A DNA stretch of 64,000 nucleotides from Neoarius graeffei (lineage: Eukaryota; Chordata; Actinopteri; Siluriformes; Ariidae), in assembly GCF_027579695.1 (NCBI RefSeq), contig NC_083570.1:97343463-97407462 (forward strand), written 5' to 3'. The notes beneath the pieces are model-generated. The model was given only the letters and a program-made list of their open reading frames with translations. It was not told where the DNA came from and did no database searches. Below are positions 1 to 12,099 of the stretch, in pieces. The position numbers and the translations under genes were made by a program. The number at the start of each line of letters is the position of its first letter. Position 1 is the first letter of the stretch.

Positions 1-32
1 GGCGCCTTAACCACCTGAGCCACGACGCCCCC
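1..32 (-). mobile_element. tRNA-derived SINE head, cut by window edge
   Basis: On the minus strand this reads GGGGGCGTCGTGGCTCAGG followed by a tRNA-like A-box region. The same head occurs in the full SINE at 23943-24112. Only the first 32 bases are inside the window. Confidence 0.6.
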
Positions 33-125
33 AAGAGAGATCATGTTTTTAAGAGGTTGCTGGGGTAAAAGTGCTTATAGGGGACAAATTGGGGTCTGTA
101 ATTGTTAGTCTTGGTACTACAAACT

Positions 126-129
<4 letters not shown>

Positions 130-183
<54 letters not shown>
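130..183. repeat. (TA)n microsatellite
   Basis: About 26 uninterrupted TA units. It directly abuts the inverted-repeat element at 187-718, and a matching (TA)n tract lies on the other side. This fits insertion into a TA-rich target. Confidence 0.95.
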
Positions 184-1150
<967 letters not shown>

Positions 1151-1331
1151 GCTACTCTGCTCCCTTGAAAGAAATTCCTCGTGAAAAGTTCAACATTACA
1201 GTTATCCCCAAATCCTATTGCTCACCATGGAGAGAGGCATTGAGGGGCAACGAAGAGCTATTGTCCTCCCTGAACCCACAGCTCCCTCAGCCAGATAAAC
1301 TCCAGCCTGTAAACTACAGATGCTTCAACAG
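1151..1331 (+). CDS. myoz2: Myozenin (myoz2-like), penultimate coding exon
   Basis: This exon encodes the conserved central segment of myozenin/calsarcin proteins, which anchor at the sarcomeric Z-disc and bind calcineurin, alpha-actinin and filamin C. Seen: the ordered matches GYSAPLKEIPREKFN, then SPWREAL, then NYRCFNR. They align without gaps to the GYGGPLKEVPPEKFN...SPWEQA...YRSFNR region I recall for MYOZ2. The acceptor is chosen at CTTGCAG|GC because homology starts there. An alternative acceptor at 1110 would add 13 residues with no match. The donor is AACAG|GTATGT. The exon is 181 nt and leaves a split Arg codon completed by the next exon. Upstream exons lie off the left edge. Paralogue choice (2 versus 3 or 1) rests on memory of the human proteins. 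Confidence 0.82.
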
Positions 1332-2434
1332 GTATGTGGCCAAACTCCCAGATCTCCCATGGAACTGTAAACTGCATACTGTACATCTACCAGAAGGGAA
1401 ACCCAACAAACAAACAATCAACTACTTTATATTTGTACTCCGACATTTGATATGCTTCAACAGGAACAGGTAGTTTCCCTTAAGGATTGTCTTCCGGAAA
1501 CCATCAAAAAGCCAAAATTAGAAATTAGGATTGACTGATAACTGCAAGCTGAATGACAAAACTTCTGAGGAATACAAGCCGCGCTGGCATCAGACTCATA
1601 GGCAAGGCACATTTTGCCACCCTCCATGTAAGGCTAAAGAATCATTGAGGAGGTCTTAAAATAACAACTTCATCAGAGGAGGCTGACAGTAAGTGCCCAA
1701 GGTTTATTCACCACAAAAGCCAAATGCAGATAGTGCGAATAGAAGTGGTGACAGGGTCAGTTTGGGTTTCGGCTCAGTGATAGCTTGTCCGTGGTGATTG
1801 TATGCCCTAAATAGTCCCACCAGATACCAATGCTATCAGATTGTGATCTCCAGATATCTGCAGAGTTAATGATGGCCCTTCTATCATTGGCTTTTCCATG
1901 ATGTCTTTCTGAAATCAAAGTCTCTCAGAGTAGAAATAGACACCAAGGACATGTTAAAAACAGAAGAGCCATGAACTGTAGGTCTCCCTCTTAAGCCTTT
2001 CAGAGTCTCTACATTAGCACACCAGGTGTCTCTGTTCCAGGTGCTAGTTTGATAGGTGGTGAAAGTAATACTTCCATGATGGATCACTGCTGTATTCTCT
2101 ATAGCACAGGTTCCCAATTCTGATCCTAGAGTACCCCTGTCCTGCACATTTTAGCATTTTCCTGCTCCCTGCCAATGTGTCTGATCAAATAATCAGCTAA
2201 TGAGCAGTTGAAGTGGGTGTGTTAGAGCAGGGAAAACACTAAAATGTGCAGGACAGGGGGTACTTCAGGACCAGTGCTGGGAACCTGTGCTCTACAGATG
2301 TGTACTATTAGGGTTCAAGAAAACATTCTGACATTGTATGTATGCTGAATGGAAAGTTTTTGTAAAACACATAAAACAGAAAACTAATGACAAAAACAAC
2401 AACAATCTCATATCCATGTCATTTCCCCTCTCAG
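1332..2434 (+). other. Myozenin intron
   Basis: An intron of about 1.1 kb with GT at 1332 and AG at 2433-2434 after a TTTCCCCTCTC tract. It contains the small inverted-repeat element at 2103-2291. Nothing else is recognised. Confidence 0.75.
2103..2291. mobile_element. Short inverted-repeat MITE
   Basis: About 189 bp whose two halves are imperfect inverted copies. The left end is AGCACAGGTTCCC and the right end GGGAACCTGTGCT. Both arms share a GTCCTGCACATTTTAG-type block. The arms of roughly 65 bp suggest a fold-back MITE; similar fish repeats are, from memory, hAT-type. No target duplication is evident. Confidence 0.75.
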
Positions 2435-2618
2435 AGTTGCGATGCCATTTGGGGGTCCCAAACACAGTAAGAGGGTTATCCCCACCATCAGCTTTGAAGC
2501 AGTGGAGTCCCAGAATTTGCCAGGCTCCGCCGTGGATAGGATGGTCAAACGGCCCAATTTCAACAGAGCACCTCGCGGCTGGGCCACAAGTTATTTACCC
2601 GAGTCTAATGAACTCTGA
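2435..2618 (+). CDS. myoz2: Myozenin (myoz2-like), terminal coding exon
   Basis: The C-terminal exon of the same myozenin gene. The first base completes the split Arg codon. It then encodes VAMPFGGP, a less conserved stretch, RPNFNRAPRGW, and the C-terminus LPESNEL, with TGA at 2616-2618. The PFGG block, the FNR-x-x-x-GW block and a PES-acidic-Leu C-terminus are family hallmarks (MYOZ2 and MYOZ3 end in PES-E-x-L type tails). The acceptor CCCCTCTCAG|A and the reading phase match the upstream exon exactly. The likely 3' UTR follows; an AATAAA occurs at 3421-3426, but use of that site is only a guess. The neighbouring acsl1 gene points toward this gene from 35 kb away. Confidence 0.85.
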
Positions 2619-4482
2619 GTCCATCGGGGTCAAAGCCCCATCTGCCTAAAATTTGCTTACAGCTGAGAGCATGTGGCACTCACTGTCCTGGTGCCTTTTG
2701 ATCATAGAGAGTAAGCCTGGGTTTGCTGCAGAAGGCAGAATATCAGATTGTAACCATGGCTAACTGGTCATAAAGCTAGAACTGGGATGCTAACTGGAAT
2801 AATGTAGGTCTTTGAGAGAAAGGTTGAATCTTTGTAGTAGGCAGTAACTGTAGCCTAAAAGCTTAAGAAGAATGCACTGTTATATCACAAACCAAATTAA
2901 TTTATTCAAATGGTGTTCATGCAAAAGTATGCCAGAATATTGGCTGTCAGTAAACTGCTGTTTTATTTTGTCCTTAAAAGAACAATACACCTGAATGACA
3001 TTGTCCAATATTTATTTTATAATTAAATTCTGAGTTGTTGTTGGGTTTTTTTCATTGACATGTTGATTTATTTTTACTTCATTTCATGGTTTCCTACATT
3101 ACCCATAATGCCATCAACTGCCTGTTTAAAGTTAAGCCAGTGGGATTAATGTTGCACTCCATTTACCTTGGAAGTTGGAAGTCAGAGCTGGAAATGACGT
3201 CACACACGAGTTGACCGAGTTCCAGTACAAGAAGTTAGAAAACCAATACCAGCAATTAGCATAGTTCTAGCCAGGTTAGCCGTTGCTAGCAATACCAGTA
3301 CAATGCATCACATGGTATTTTGCACATACGAGCACCATAGCAACACATCCACAGATAGAAGTTGGACAGTCCTGTGTGTGTTTGACTGATTTAATGAAAC
3401 ACAAATAAGACACAAGTGCTAATAAACAGTATATTACTACAGCTTTCTCAATGTTGTTGCATGGATCAGCCATGTTGGATTTTGAAGTCAGGTTTGGTGA
3501 GGTTCCTCCTACTTTCCAAGTCCAAAATCTGACTCTAGGAGGCATTTCATTTGATATTTCTGTCTAGGAACTCAGAAATCCTGACTTCGTAGTACAAATG
3601 GAGCGCACTGTAAGCTCTCGCTTCATCTCTACCTAATGAGAACAATGCAGCAGCACTTTAATCCTTTAGTCTGTTCGGATCTCTCACCTCCTTTCTTGGT
3701 CACATTGATCAAACAGTTTAAGTTCTAAAGCTTCAGATTAGGTTCTAAAGCTTTTCATGCTAATACTGCCATCAACTCCATCACATTTGTCATCTTGTAG
3801 ATCATGAACTAGCTGAGGAGTCTCTGCCGTAACTCAGAACAACTATACCATACCGTAGTTGTTCTGCATTGCATTCTGGAACTCTGTATGCTGTCTCCAT
3901 TGTTTCTACACTGGATTTCTCATTAATATGACATTAAACATCACTGTAATATGGTGAGTGAGAAAAGAAACCTGACTGTCATGACAGGTCTGGGATTATT
4001 GAAAAGTTTTCACTGATTAAACACCATTGTAACTGGGCTCGCAGTGTCTCCCTGTGATATCAGTGTGGCACATAACCACTAACAGAAATACAGCACCAGC
4101 GAACAAATTAGAATCAGAATCATGACGCACACAACAAATATATTGTAATCTTGTAAGATTACAATATATTGTACAAATATATTATAATCTCTTGTAAAGT
4201 ACCGTAAGTGAAGGGTAGAAAAGGGGGAAAATATAAGCTCTGGGATTGTCAAAACTTGTCCTTGAGACGTGTACTTGTTGAGAAACATCTACAAGGAAAG
4301 CAGAAGTGACAGGACTGTTTTCCTTCCAAAGGAAAAAAAAATGCATTGGAAGCTCAAGGTCCATCTTTGTATTTTTATTTTACATGAGCGTCCCACAATA
4401 TTAAAGATCTGAAAGAAAATGCATAATTTAACAAAACAGGTACAAAGTGCAATAATTCTCAGTCCAGCAATGTTTAGTCCAG
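2619..4482. other. Intergenic, including probable myozenin 3' UTR
   Basis: There is no coding signal. A perfect short hairpin lies at about 4140-4170 (ATTGTAATCTT / AAGATTACAAT). AATAAA at 3421 is a possible polyadenylation signal. The remainder is unclassified AT-rich DNA. Confidence 0.5.
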
Positions 4483-4491
4483 CAGGTGAGT

Positions 4492-4845
4492 CATCTCATT
4501 ATCTGTAGCCACTTTATCCTGTTCTACAGGGTCGCAAGCAAGCTGGAGCCTATCCCAGCTGACTACAGGCGAAAGGCGGGGTACACCATGGACAAGTCGC
4601 CAGGTCATCACAGGGCTGACACATAGACAACCATTCACACCTACGGTCAATTTAGAGTCACCAGTTAACCTAACCTGCATGTCTTTGGACTGTGGGGGAA
4701 ACTGGAGCACCCGGAGGAAACCCACGCGGACACAAGGAGAACATGCAAACTCCACACAGAAAGGCCCTCGCCGGCCACGGGGCTCGAACCCGGACCTTCT
4801 TGCTGTGAGGCGACAGCGCTAACCACTACATCACCATGCCACCCC
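4492..4845 (-). mobile_element. DANA/Mermaid-like SINE
   Basis: Full-length tRNA-derived SINE, minus orientation: tail (CTCAT) on the left and head GGTGGCATGGTGATG on the right. The target duplication CAGGTGAGT is at 4483-4491 and 4846-4854. Confidence 0.9.
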
Positions 4846-5052
4846 CAGGTGAGTTATATTTAGGCCCAAATCCCCTACGATAGTGTAGTGTTTTCTCAGT
4901 AGGTTATCATCAAGCCCTTTGTTGGTGCAATCCAGCAGTGTTGTAGTTGAGTCACTAAACCTCGAGTCCGAGACCAGTCTTGAGTCCCCAGTGTTCAAGT
5001 CTGAGTCAAGTCCAAGTCATTAAAAAAAAAAAATTCGAGTCAAGTCCGAGTC

Positions 5053-5415
5053 GGGGCGGCACGGTGGTGTAGTGGTTAGCGCTGTCGCCTCACAGCAAGA
5101 AGGTCCGGGTTCGAGCCCCGTGGCCGGCGAGGGCCTTTCTGTGTGGAGTTTGCATGTTCTCCCCGTGTCCGTGTGGGTTTCCTCCGGGTGCTCCGGTTTC
5201 CCCCACAGTCCAAAGACATGCAGGTTAGGTTAACTGGTGACTCTAAATTGACCGTAGGTGTGAATGGTTGTCTGTGTCTATGTGTCAGCCCTGTGATGAC
5301 CTGGCGACTTGTCCAGGGTGTACCCCGCCTTTCGCCCGTAGTCAGCTGGGATAGGCTCCAGCTTGCCTGCAACCCTGTAGAAGGATAAAGCGGCTAGAGA
5401 TAATGAGATGAGATG
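5053..5415 (+). mobile_element. DANA/Mermaid-like SINE
   Basis: Full-length plus-strand copy: head GGGGCGGCACGGTGGTG, B-box GGTTCGAGCCCC, tail GATGAGATGA. It is flanked by the target duplication AAGTCCGAGTC inside the GAGTC-rich element. Confidence 0.92.
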
Positions 5416-5574
5416 AAGTCCGAGTCGAGTCCACTATTGATCCGAGTCGAGTCCAACACTCCACCCGCACCATTTGATGGTGATTGTTTTGGCGCCATTA
5501 ACATTAGTTTGTTCCTGAGCATGAAGTATAAACAGGTGAATGTGCTTCTCTTTGTCAGGGAGTGTGAAGTATTC

Positions 5575-5994
5575 TGTCAGAGATGGTTGGGAGACAGATG
5601 GAAGTGCAGAAGGTGTGTTTATTAATACAAGTGAAGACAGTAAACAATCCAGAACGGCAGGCAAAATCATAACATGGTGAAGCAGGCAATAGGTCGAGCA
5701 AGGCACAAACAGGCTATCGTAGACTCTGCAGAATCAAAGACGAGAAATAGGAAATAAGGGATCCGGAAACCAAACAAGGAACTAAGGCTTGGTAATGTGT
5801 CAGCAACGCAACACAATACTTCGCAAAGTAAGTGTGTTTTCACAGTTTTTATACAGGCGCACTGATTGCGCCTTAATCCTGTGCAGTTGCGAGTTGTTTA
5901 TGGCGCGCGCACAAGAGTCCGCTTGGCGCGCACACTGTCCAAAACGCGCCCTAGAGTGTATCTGATGCACATGCCAAGGCACGCAGGTGTGACA
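5575..5994 (-). mobile_element. LTR-like segment (solo LTR candidate), copy 1
   Basis: On the minus strand this runs from TGTCACACCTGCGTGCC to CATCTCTGACA, so it has TG...CA ends. A TATA-like TTTTTATACAGG box sits internally (minus strand reads TATAAAAAC) and an AATAAA near the end. The same block is at 38838-39243 in the inverted copy of the host element. No clear target duplication, so it may have entered an ancestral copy long ago. Confidence 0.5.
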
Positions 5995-6488
5995 CTCTTA
6001 CCGTACATGAAATTCGTACAAAATTAATGTAGATATAAATATCTTATGCCAAATTATTATGGCGCATTACAAAAAGAATAAAGAAAAAATTAGAGTCCTC
6101 GTCTCCATTTTCCAAGTCCTAATGCAGTTAATGCACGAGTCCATGTCCGAGTCATCAGTGCTCAAGTCCAAGCCAAGTCACGAGTCCTTAAAATTAGGGC
6201 ACGAGTCAGACTCGAGTCCGAGTACTACAAGCTTGCGATCCAGGATGTGCTCCATTCCAAGAAGAATCTCCACATCAGATCACATCACCACATACTGTAT
6301 ATGCAGGTATATTAGTTATTAAAGAACTTATGCACCATGTCATGCAGTTATTCTTCAATATCAGATGTCAACCAGCCTTCTTTAAAACTCATTTAAAGCC
6401 TCTGAAGCCGATCAAACAGTGTTGGGGTAATTGAGAATTTATGATTGTGTGAGTGCATATGCCTTATATATGGTGGTGGGCAGTTAGG

Positions 6489-6726
6489 AGGGCAGCACGG
6501 TGGTGTAGTGGTTAACACTGTAGCCTCACAGGAAGAAGGTTCTGGGTTCAAGCCCAGTGGCCAAAGGGGGCCTTTCTGTGTGGAGTTTGCATGTTCTCCC
6601 CATGTCTGCATGGGTTTCTTCTGGGTGCTCTGGTTTCCCCCACAGTTCAAAGACATGCAGGTTAGGTTAATTGGTGGCTCTAAATTGCCCGTAGGTGTGA
6701 ACGTGTGTGTGTTTGTGTGTGAGTGC
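6489..6726 (+). mobile_element. DANA/Mermaid-like SINE, 3'-truncated
   Basis: A diverged plus-strand copy beginning GGGCAGCACGGTGGTGTAG and continuing to CCCGTAGGTGTGAACG, then breaking into unrelated sequence. The 3' domain and tail are absent. Confidence 0.85.
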
Positions 6727-7167
6727 GCAGAAAGGAACTGGCCACACTACTGCTGCAATTCTGGCCAAGTCAACCAAACATGGTTCACCTCAAGTCTGGA
6801 TCAGGTTCACAGTGATGATGATGACGGGCGGTTAGGAGGAGGGAGTAGACACAGGTTCAACACAGCAAGAGAGCCGCTTGGGTCCAAGTTAAAGAATGCA
6901 ACCAGATATTGCTATGCCTACACTTACAGTAATCCTAACCCAAACCTCTTTAATCAAAAGGAAAGATTTTTCGTCAAATACAAGCTGCTGTTTTTATTGA
7001 TGAAGACATATTCTTTTCTTTCATATTCTTTTGATCCACATTAAGACTGCCTTAGGGTAAACATGCAGTCTTGTCAGTGTCTTGGCATAACATGGCTTTG
7101 AGAGAATTCATGCAAGGTAATATCAATCAAATATAGTGTGCTTATGAAGACACACACAGTTATACCT

Positions 7168-7381
7168 TCAGGCAGTCCAGGCACACTCTCTAATGTGTGT
7201 TCCTCTAGCTTCCTGAATGCAGGCCCATCTGACGATGAGCCTGCAGCCATTAATGATGAGTTTGTTGAAGAATTTCCCAGGAGCATGCTCATCATGCTGG
7301 GTAGTGAACTGGATGAATGCACTCTGCTGCCCCTTCACCAGCATAATACTGTAGTGTGAAATTTTCCAAACTGGTAGAAAT
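7168..7381 (-). other. Unrecognised open stretch with splice-like borders
   Basis: On the minus strand an acceptor-like TTTTTATCTTTGCAG precedes about 210 nt that end at GAAG|GTATAACTG. One frame is open for 74 residues. Another contains PSMMSMLLGNSS and SSSDGPAFRKLEE but is closed near the start. I do not recognise the protein in any frame. It may be a degenerate exon, a processed fragment or chance. Confidence 0.2.
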
Positions 7382-7519
7382 GATTCCTGCAAAGATAAAA
7401 AGATACAATATTTTTGTCAACACTGTCATAATTCTTTTCTAACCCTAACACCATGGGGTCTATATGTTCCATCCGATACAGTCATAAATGGCTTACAATT
7501 TTTAAAAATATAGTTTTAA

Positions 7520-8746
7520 AGGGTGCATATTATGAAAAAAAACCCAGTTTGTCAGTGCTTGTGCACATACATTTGGGTATCTGGAGCCTACCAATCCACA
7601 AACTCTGAAATAAGACACCCAGTCAGTTTCTTTTATTCTGCCTATTTCAGAAATCACATGATTTCAAAAGCCGTTCAGATTCGGCTCCTCTTTCTATGTC
7701 ACAAGTTGAGCTCATTAGAATGATCCCGCCCCCTCATCTGAGTATCTCCACTCACTGCTTGAGAACTGCCTTTGTGAATGGATGTACATCAGGAAAGTGC
7801 TACCTGATTGGCTGGTGGATGGGGCTTTCCCCATTCGCGCAAGGCATTGTGGGATACAAATTTGAAACTGGAGAGAACAATGGTGGACATGAGTGTGCGA
7901 ATGAAACGTGAAAGACCAACTACAGTAACGGAAAGCGAGAAGAAAAGACGTTATGTTATATATGAAGGAAAGGAAACGCAGGACCAAACTAATAAATATC
8001 GGCGCTCAGCGAGCACCTCGGTGTGATCAGCTGTTCGTTTGGCAACAGAATGATGGAACTGGGGGTGGCACGGTAGTGTAGTGGTTAGCATTGTTGCCTC
8101 ACAGCAAGAAGGTTCTGGGTTCAAGCCCAATGGCTGGCGAGGGCCTTTCTGTGTGGCGTTTGCATGTTCTCCTCATGTCTGCATGGGTTTCCTCTGGTTT
8201 CCCCCACAGTCCAAAGGCATGCAGGTTCGGCTAATTGGTGGTTCTAAATTGACCGTAGATGTGAGTGTGAATGGTTGTCTGTGTCTATGTGTCAGCCCTG
8301 TGATGACCTGCCGACTTGTCCAGGGTGTACCCCGCCTTTCACCCATAGTCAGCTGGGATAGGCTCCAGCTTGCCTGCGACCCTGTAGGACAGGATAAGCG
8401 GCTACAGATAATGGATGGATGGATGATGGAACTGTCAGTGCATGGTCAAGGTAAACCTGTAGATGGCAGTAATGCAACACTGGATGCCAGCTGCTGAAGA
8501 TGACGACTTGGGTAAACCTGCGCATACGAACACAGACTTCCTCTGTCTGCTTGTCTGCGCAAATCGAGTGATTTCATGCACATTATTTGCTCAGGAATCC
8601 CCTCAAATTAAATAACTTCCCAGCCACAGAATGGCCTGTTTTTTGTGTGTGTTTTTTTAAAGATATTACAAAAATATATCACAATGACCAAATTTCAGAC
8701 GGAACTAAATTTCACTGATTTTATGAAATGGAGAGGCCGTCTAGCT
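7520..8746 (+). mobile_element. TTAA-target DNA element, copy 1
   Basis: Bounded by TTAA at 7516-7519 and 8747-8750. It starts AGGGTGCATATTATG and ends GGCCGTCTAGCT. A SINE lies inside (8062-8422). The segments 7520-7840 and 7840-8746 recur inverted at about 40130-42975 and 48068-48812. The TTAA duplication suggests a piggyBac- or Kolobok-type transposase; none is encoded here. Confidence 0.6.
8062..8422 (+). mobile_element. DANA/Mermaid-like SINE, GGAT tail
   Basis: Plus-strand copy starting GGGGTGGCACGGTAGTG. Its tail is (GGAT)n instead of (GATGA)n. Target duplication ATGATGGAACTG flanks it on both sides. Confidence 0.92.
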
Positions 8747-8750
8747 TTAA

Positions 8751-9422
8751 GTATGCAATTATTCTCTGTTTCAAGTTCCAAACAGATGTTCTGAATCTAC
8801 AACTCTAGTCAAAACTGGTACTGCAAGGTGATTATGTAAAATAAAAATAAAACACTTGAAGTGGTTATTATTTATACCAATAAACTAATCATTAAGGTTA
8901 ATGATTAGTTAAATGATAACTGTTTTTCATCATTCGGTCATCTTAGATACTTTATCTTCAGCTTTGTAAGCAAAGAAATTTATGTAGCTCGAATGCTCCA
9001 AATTTCAGCTCTGTTTAGAATTCTGTACATGCTCACGGGCTCTTAATAATGACCCTCATTTAATGTGCACAACCAATTTCAGAACAGTATATAACTAATA
9101 TTCATTATTTATTGTCCTGTAATACGCAAGCAAAAGGACATGCATTACGTGGCAGGGCTTTTAATATTTAATGGAACAAAAATATTTAAATGACTCTGCA
9201 ATATTCATTTCATTTCAGCTCCAGTGATCATTAAATGTGCTTGAGTTGTGACCATTCATTATCAAATGCAAGCTGGAATTAACAGTGTTCTCACTATATT
9301 TGCCTTTATGGTGAACTCTTGGGCTTTTAATATCTAACTCAATATCGCCACCTTGTGTAAGTATACATGCATTACAGATTTACCCACAGACATTAAAAGC
9401 TAACTTCTCACATTACAGTAAA
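8751..9422. other. Unclassified AT-rich intergenic DNA
   Basis: No coding, repeat or structural signal beyond a short imperfect hairpin near 8890-8910 (AATCATTAAGG/TTAATGATT). Confidence 0.4.
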
Positions 9423-9434
9423 GATACTATTTCT

Positions 9435-9809
9435 CATCTCATCTCATTATCTCTAGCCGCTTTATCCTTCTACAGGGTCGCAGGCAAGCTGGAGCCTATC
9501 CCAGCTGACTACGGGCGAAAGGCGGGGTACACCCTGGACAAGTCGCCAGGTCATCACAGGGCTGACACATAGACACAGACAACCATTCACACTCACATTC
9601 ACACCTACGGTCAATTTAGAGTCACCAGTTAACCTAACCTGCATGTCTTTGGACTGTGGGGGAAACCGGAGCACCCGGAGGAAACCCACGCGGACACGGG
9701 GAGAACATGCAAACTCCACACAGAAAGGCCCTCGCCAGCCCCGGGGCTCAAACCCAGGACCTTCTTGCTGTGAGGCGACAGCGCTAACCACTACACCACC
9801 GTGCTGCCC
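9435..9809 (-). mobile_element. DANA/Mermaid-like SINE
   Basis: Full-length minus-strand copy with head GGGCAGCACGGTGGTG at the right. The target duplication GATACTATTTCT is exact at 9423-9434 and 9810-9821. Confidence 0.93.
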
Positions 9810-9821
9810 GATACTATTTCT

Positions 9822-10689
9822 CTTCTTATATATTTTCCCCACTTCTGTGTGTGGTCAATGTGAATAGGATAGGTTGATAATAGAGTTAAGGGCCTTTCCC
9901 AAGGGCCCAACAGTGGCTTTAGTGCCCTAAAAGGACAGAAAGAAATTATGTAAATTACTATTTTGGGGACGGGGTACAAAGATAACAAAGGATAATTAGG
10001 ATCCATTACTAATACTTTAGTAATACTCAGCTTTATGTACTGATATTGCAGGATTATTTTCTGAATATTCTGCATGTCTCCTCTCTTATATACTCCTTTT
10101 AAGTAGAAGAAGCAGATGTGGAGGAGGTTTCTCTCGTACTGTAGTAGGGTGTGGTGCCTGGCAAACCCACCAGCCTCGTGCCATCTGAGTTCTGGATCTG
10201 AGACAGACAAATTCAGTAATTAATCTTTCAGAGATATTAGTATAATGTGATGATGTTTAAGCTATACTGTATATTATGCAGTAGAGCACGGGTTCTCAAC
10301 CTTTTCTCCTTTGAGTCCCACCTATTTATGCTTGTAATGAGTCGGAGCCCATTAAAAAAGATTCCCAATTATTTTGGCTCATCTATTCTATTAGAATCTA
10401 ATAATCTACTGTAAAGTGTATTCATGGGAAGCAACATCACTCCCTGTTGCAGATGGGAGCCCAGGAATTAAATAAATGCAATAAAACAAACTGTTTTTAA
10501 TTGTAGGTATTGTATTTAAAACTGTATTGATGTGCCAGAAGCCAAACCATGCATGCAGGTAATTCTCACTCAAAAGGGATTAATGATCCAAAAGTGGAGT
10601 CTGGTCCATTAACACAAGAACTTATTGCCATGTTTGTGTTCAGCAAACAAGCAAGTTATTAAAACCAAGAAGTACACTCAAAAGAAGTG
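9822..10689. other. Unclassified intergenic DNA
   Basis: A fragment resembling a hAT-type end (GGGTTCTCAACCTTTT) is at about 10290. No gene is visible. Confidence 0.4.
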
Positions 10690-10699
10690 GATATAGAAA

Positions 10700-10934
10700 C
10701 CACTCAATGGGATTAGATCCTTACACGCTAACAAAGAAGGATTTTTCCTACGTGTTGGAAAATTATCCATCTGTTGAGTTCCCTGACATCTCAAACTACC
10801 TGGTGCTGCAGACATCGTTCTACACGGACACACAGATGAAAACCTGGAAGAGTATGGAGGTGTACAACTTTTTATATGTGGCTGGGATCTGGGGATCAGG
10901 ACACTACAAGATAGACAGCGGTAGATGGATCTAA
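10700..10934 (+). pseudogene. Fragment of SWIM-type transposon protein (exon A homologue)
   Basis: The plus strand encodes LDPYTLTKKDF, then SVEFPDISNYLVLQTSFYT and KTWKSMEVYNF. These are homologous to the minus-strand exon at 14826-15108 (NSLGKKNLSYDLEN, SVEFPDILNYLVLQTSFYT, KAWKSMEAYNF). The match stops after YNF, where the frame runs into unrelated sequence. No donor is retained, so this is a degraded copy. Function of this protein family is unknown to me; relatives combine it with a SWIM zinc finger. Confidence 0.6.
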
Positions 10935-11339
10935 GTGCAGGAAGAGTATTTATTAGCAGGCGTGATATTTACAAAAATGAAAGCAAAGCAGAATCATAAA
11001 AACAAAGTATTTAAACAGCGTTATAAACATGGCTAGAAACAAACGTGACAGTGATAATGATAATACTTCGCAAAGCCTCTGTGAAAACAGCATCCATATC
11101 TGTGCGTGTTCATTGCGCTTAAATCAGTATCAGGTGTTTCGCATAATGACTGGGTCCCAAAAGCGTGCACAAAGTGCTTTGTGAGCGAGCGTGGCTCAAG
11201 TGCGCGAAGGCGTGACAGTCAAGTGTTCACCTGCTGTGTGACCACAACTTTTAGCTCACATGTATATCGTCATGCATCACCAACAAAATGGCTCATTTTC
11301 ATCGATAACCCATCGCAAAGTATCGCGAGTTGGAGTGTG

Positions 11340-11390
11340 GACCATAGCTTAATGAGGTGGATGTGATGTCGGATGCAACCCAGCAATTGT
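11340..11390. repeat. Terminal repeat of the THAP/SWIM transposon family
   Basis: The sequence AATGAGGTGGATGTGATGT...CCCAGCAATTG is the inverted counterpart of 13482-13521 (CAATTACTGGGTTTCAC...CACATCCACCTCATT). It lies downstream of the exon A fragment, in the same relative orientation as in the second copy. Confidence 0.55.
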
Positions 11391-11404
11391 ACCCTACTAT
11401 GAGT

Positions 11405-11935
11405 AAAAATGAGCTTCAACTTACAATGAATTTCCTGGTTACACAGTTGTACTTTGTGACTATATAGGACACAGTTATAGAAGCAAGTTATTTATAATCA
11501 CGCTATCTGTTATCACTGTGATGGTCACAAACCATGACATCACCCAAATGAGGATGGGTTTCCTTTTGAGTCTGGTTCCTCTCAAGGTTTCTTCCTCATG
11601 TCGTCTGAAGGAGTTTTTCCTTGCAACTGTTGCCACAGGTTTGCTCATCAGAGATAAATTTATTAGGGATAAAATTAGTTTGTATCCATGGCCTAATGGT
11701 TAGAGGAGCAGCTTTCAGACCAGAAGATTACTGGTTCAATTCCCTAGACCAGCAGCAGGAATGGCTGAAGTGCTCTTCCTGCTGCTCTGGGTATGCTGTA
11801 TGTCTCTCTGAATAAGAGTATCTGCTAAATGCCATTAATGTAATATGTTTAAAGTCTTTAATTTTCCATAAAGCTGCTTTGCGACAATGTCTGTTCTTAA
11901 ATGTACTATATAAATAAACTTGACTTGTTTGGGAC
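11405..11935 (+). repeat. Interspersed repeat R1, plus copy
   Basis: It contains GAGTCTGGTTCCTCTCAAGG, TTTTTCCTTGCAACTGTTGCC and GCTGCTTTGCGACAATGTCT. The same order occurs inverted at 24505-24895. A tRNA-SINE (11686-11847) splits it. Class unknown. Confidence 0.7.
11686..11847 (+). mobile_element. tRNA-derived SINE of a second family
   Basis: The head CCATGGCCTAATGGTTAGAGG resembles an A box, and CTGGTTCAATTCCC is a B box at about 11731. The body ends in GAATAAGAGTATCTGCTAAATG. The cloverleaf is degenerate, so it is not a tRNA gene. It interrupts repeat R1. Confidence 0.7.
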
Positions 11936-12099
11936 TTGCACCCAAACCAGCCACTGCTTTGCATCACACACAGGGTTAAAGTACAAAAGTGGAAAATAAT
12001 ACTGCACTTAGAAATGGTCCCAATGTTCAGTGGGAGATTATTACATTACACTGATAAATCAAATTTTTCATTTTAAAATCACTATGTGACCTCATGCGT

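Larger units (their letters stand above)
4936..6230 (+). mobile_element. GAGTC-rich element, copy 1 (hAT-like ends)
   Basis: A mosaic full of GAGTC/AAGTC pentamers at both ends. It starts CAGTGTTGTAGT and ends CGAGTACTACAAGC, a partial inverted repeat. A SINE (5053-5415) and an LTR-like block (5575-5994) lie inside. An inverted second copy is at 38221-40127. Class is inferred only from the CAGTGTTG-type start. Confidence 0.6.

Noticed and set aside
5076-5388. Repeated open frames of 80-160 codons with shared peptides across the window, such as 5143-5388, 9462-9842, 22409-22738, 44019-44378 and 62864-63226
   Set aside because: All are translations of the same SINE family on either strand, bounded by target duplications. 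They are not genes.
11686-11760. Possible tRNA gene
   Set aside because: A and B box-like motifs are present, but no acceptor stem closes and the sequence continues into a SINE body.
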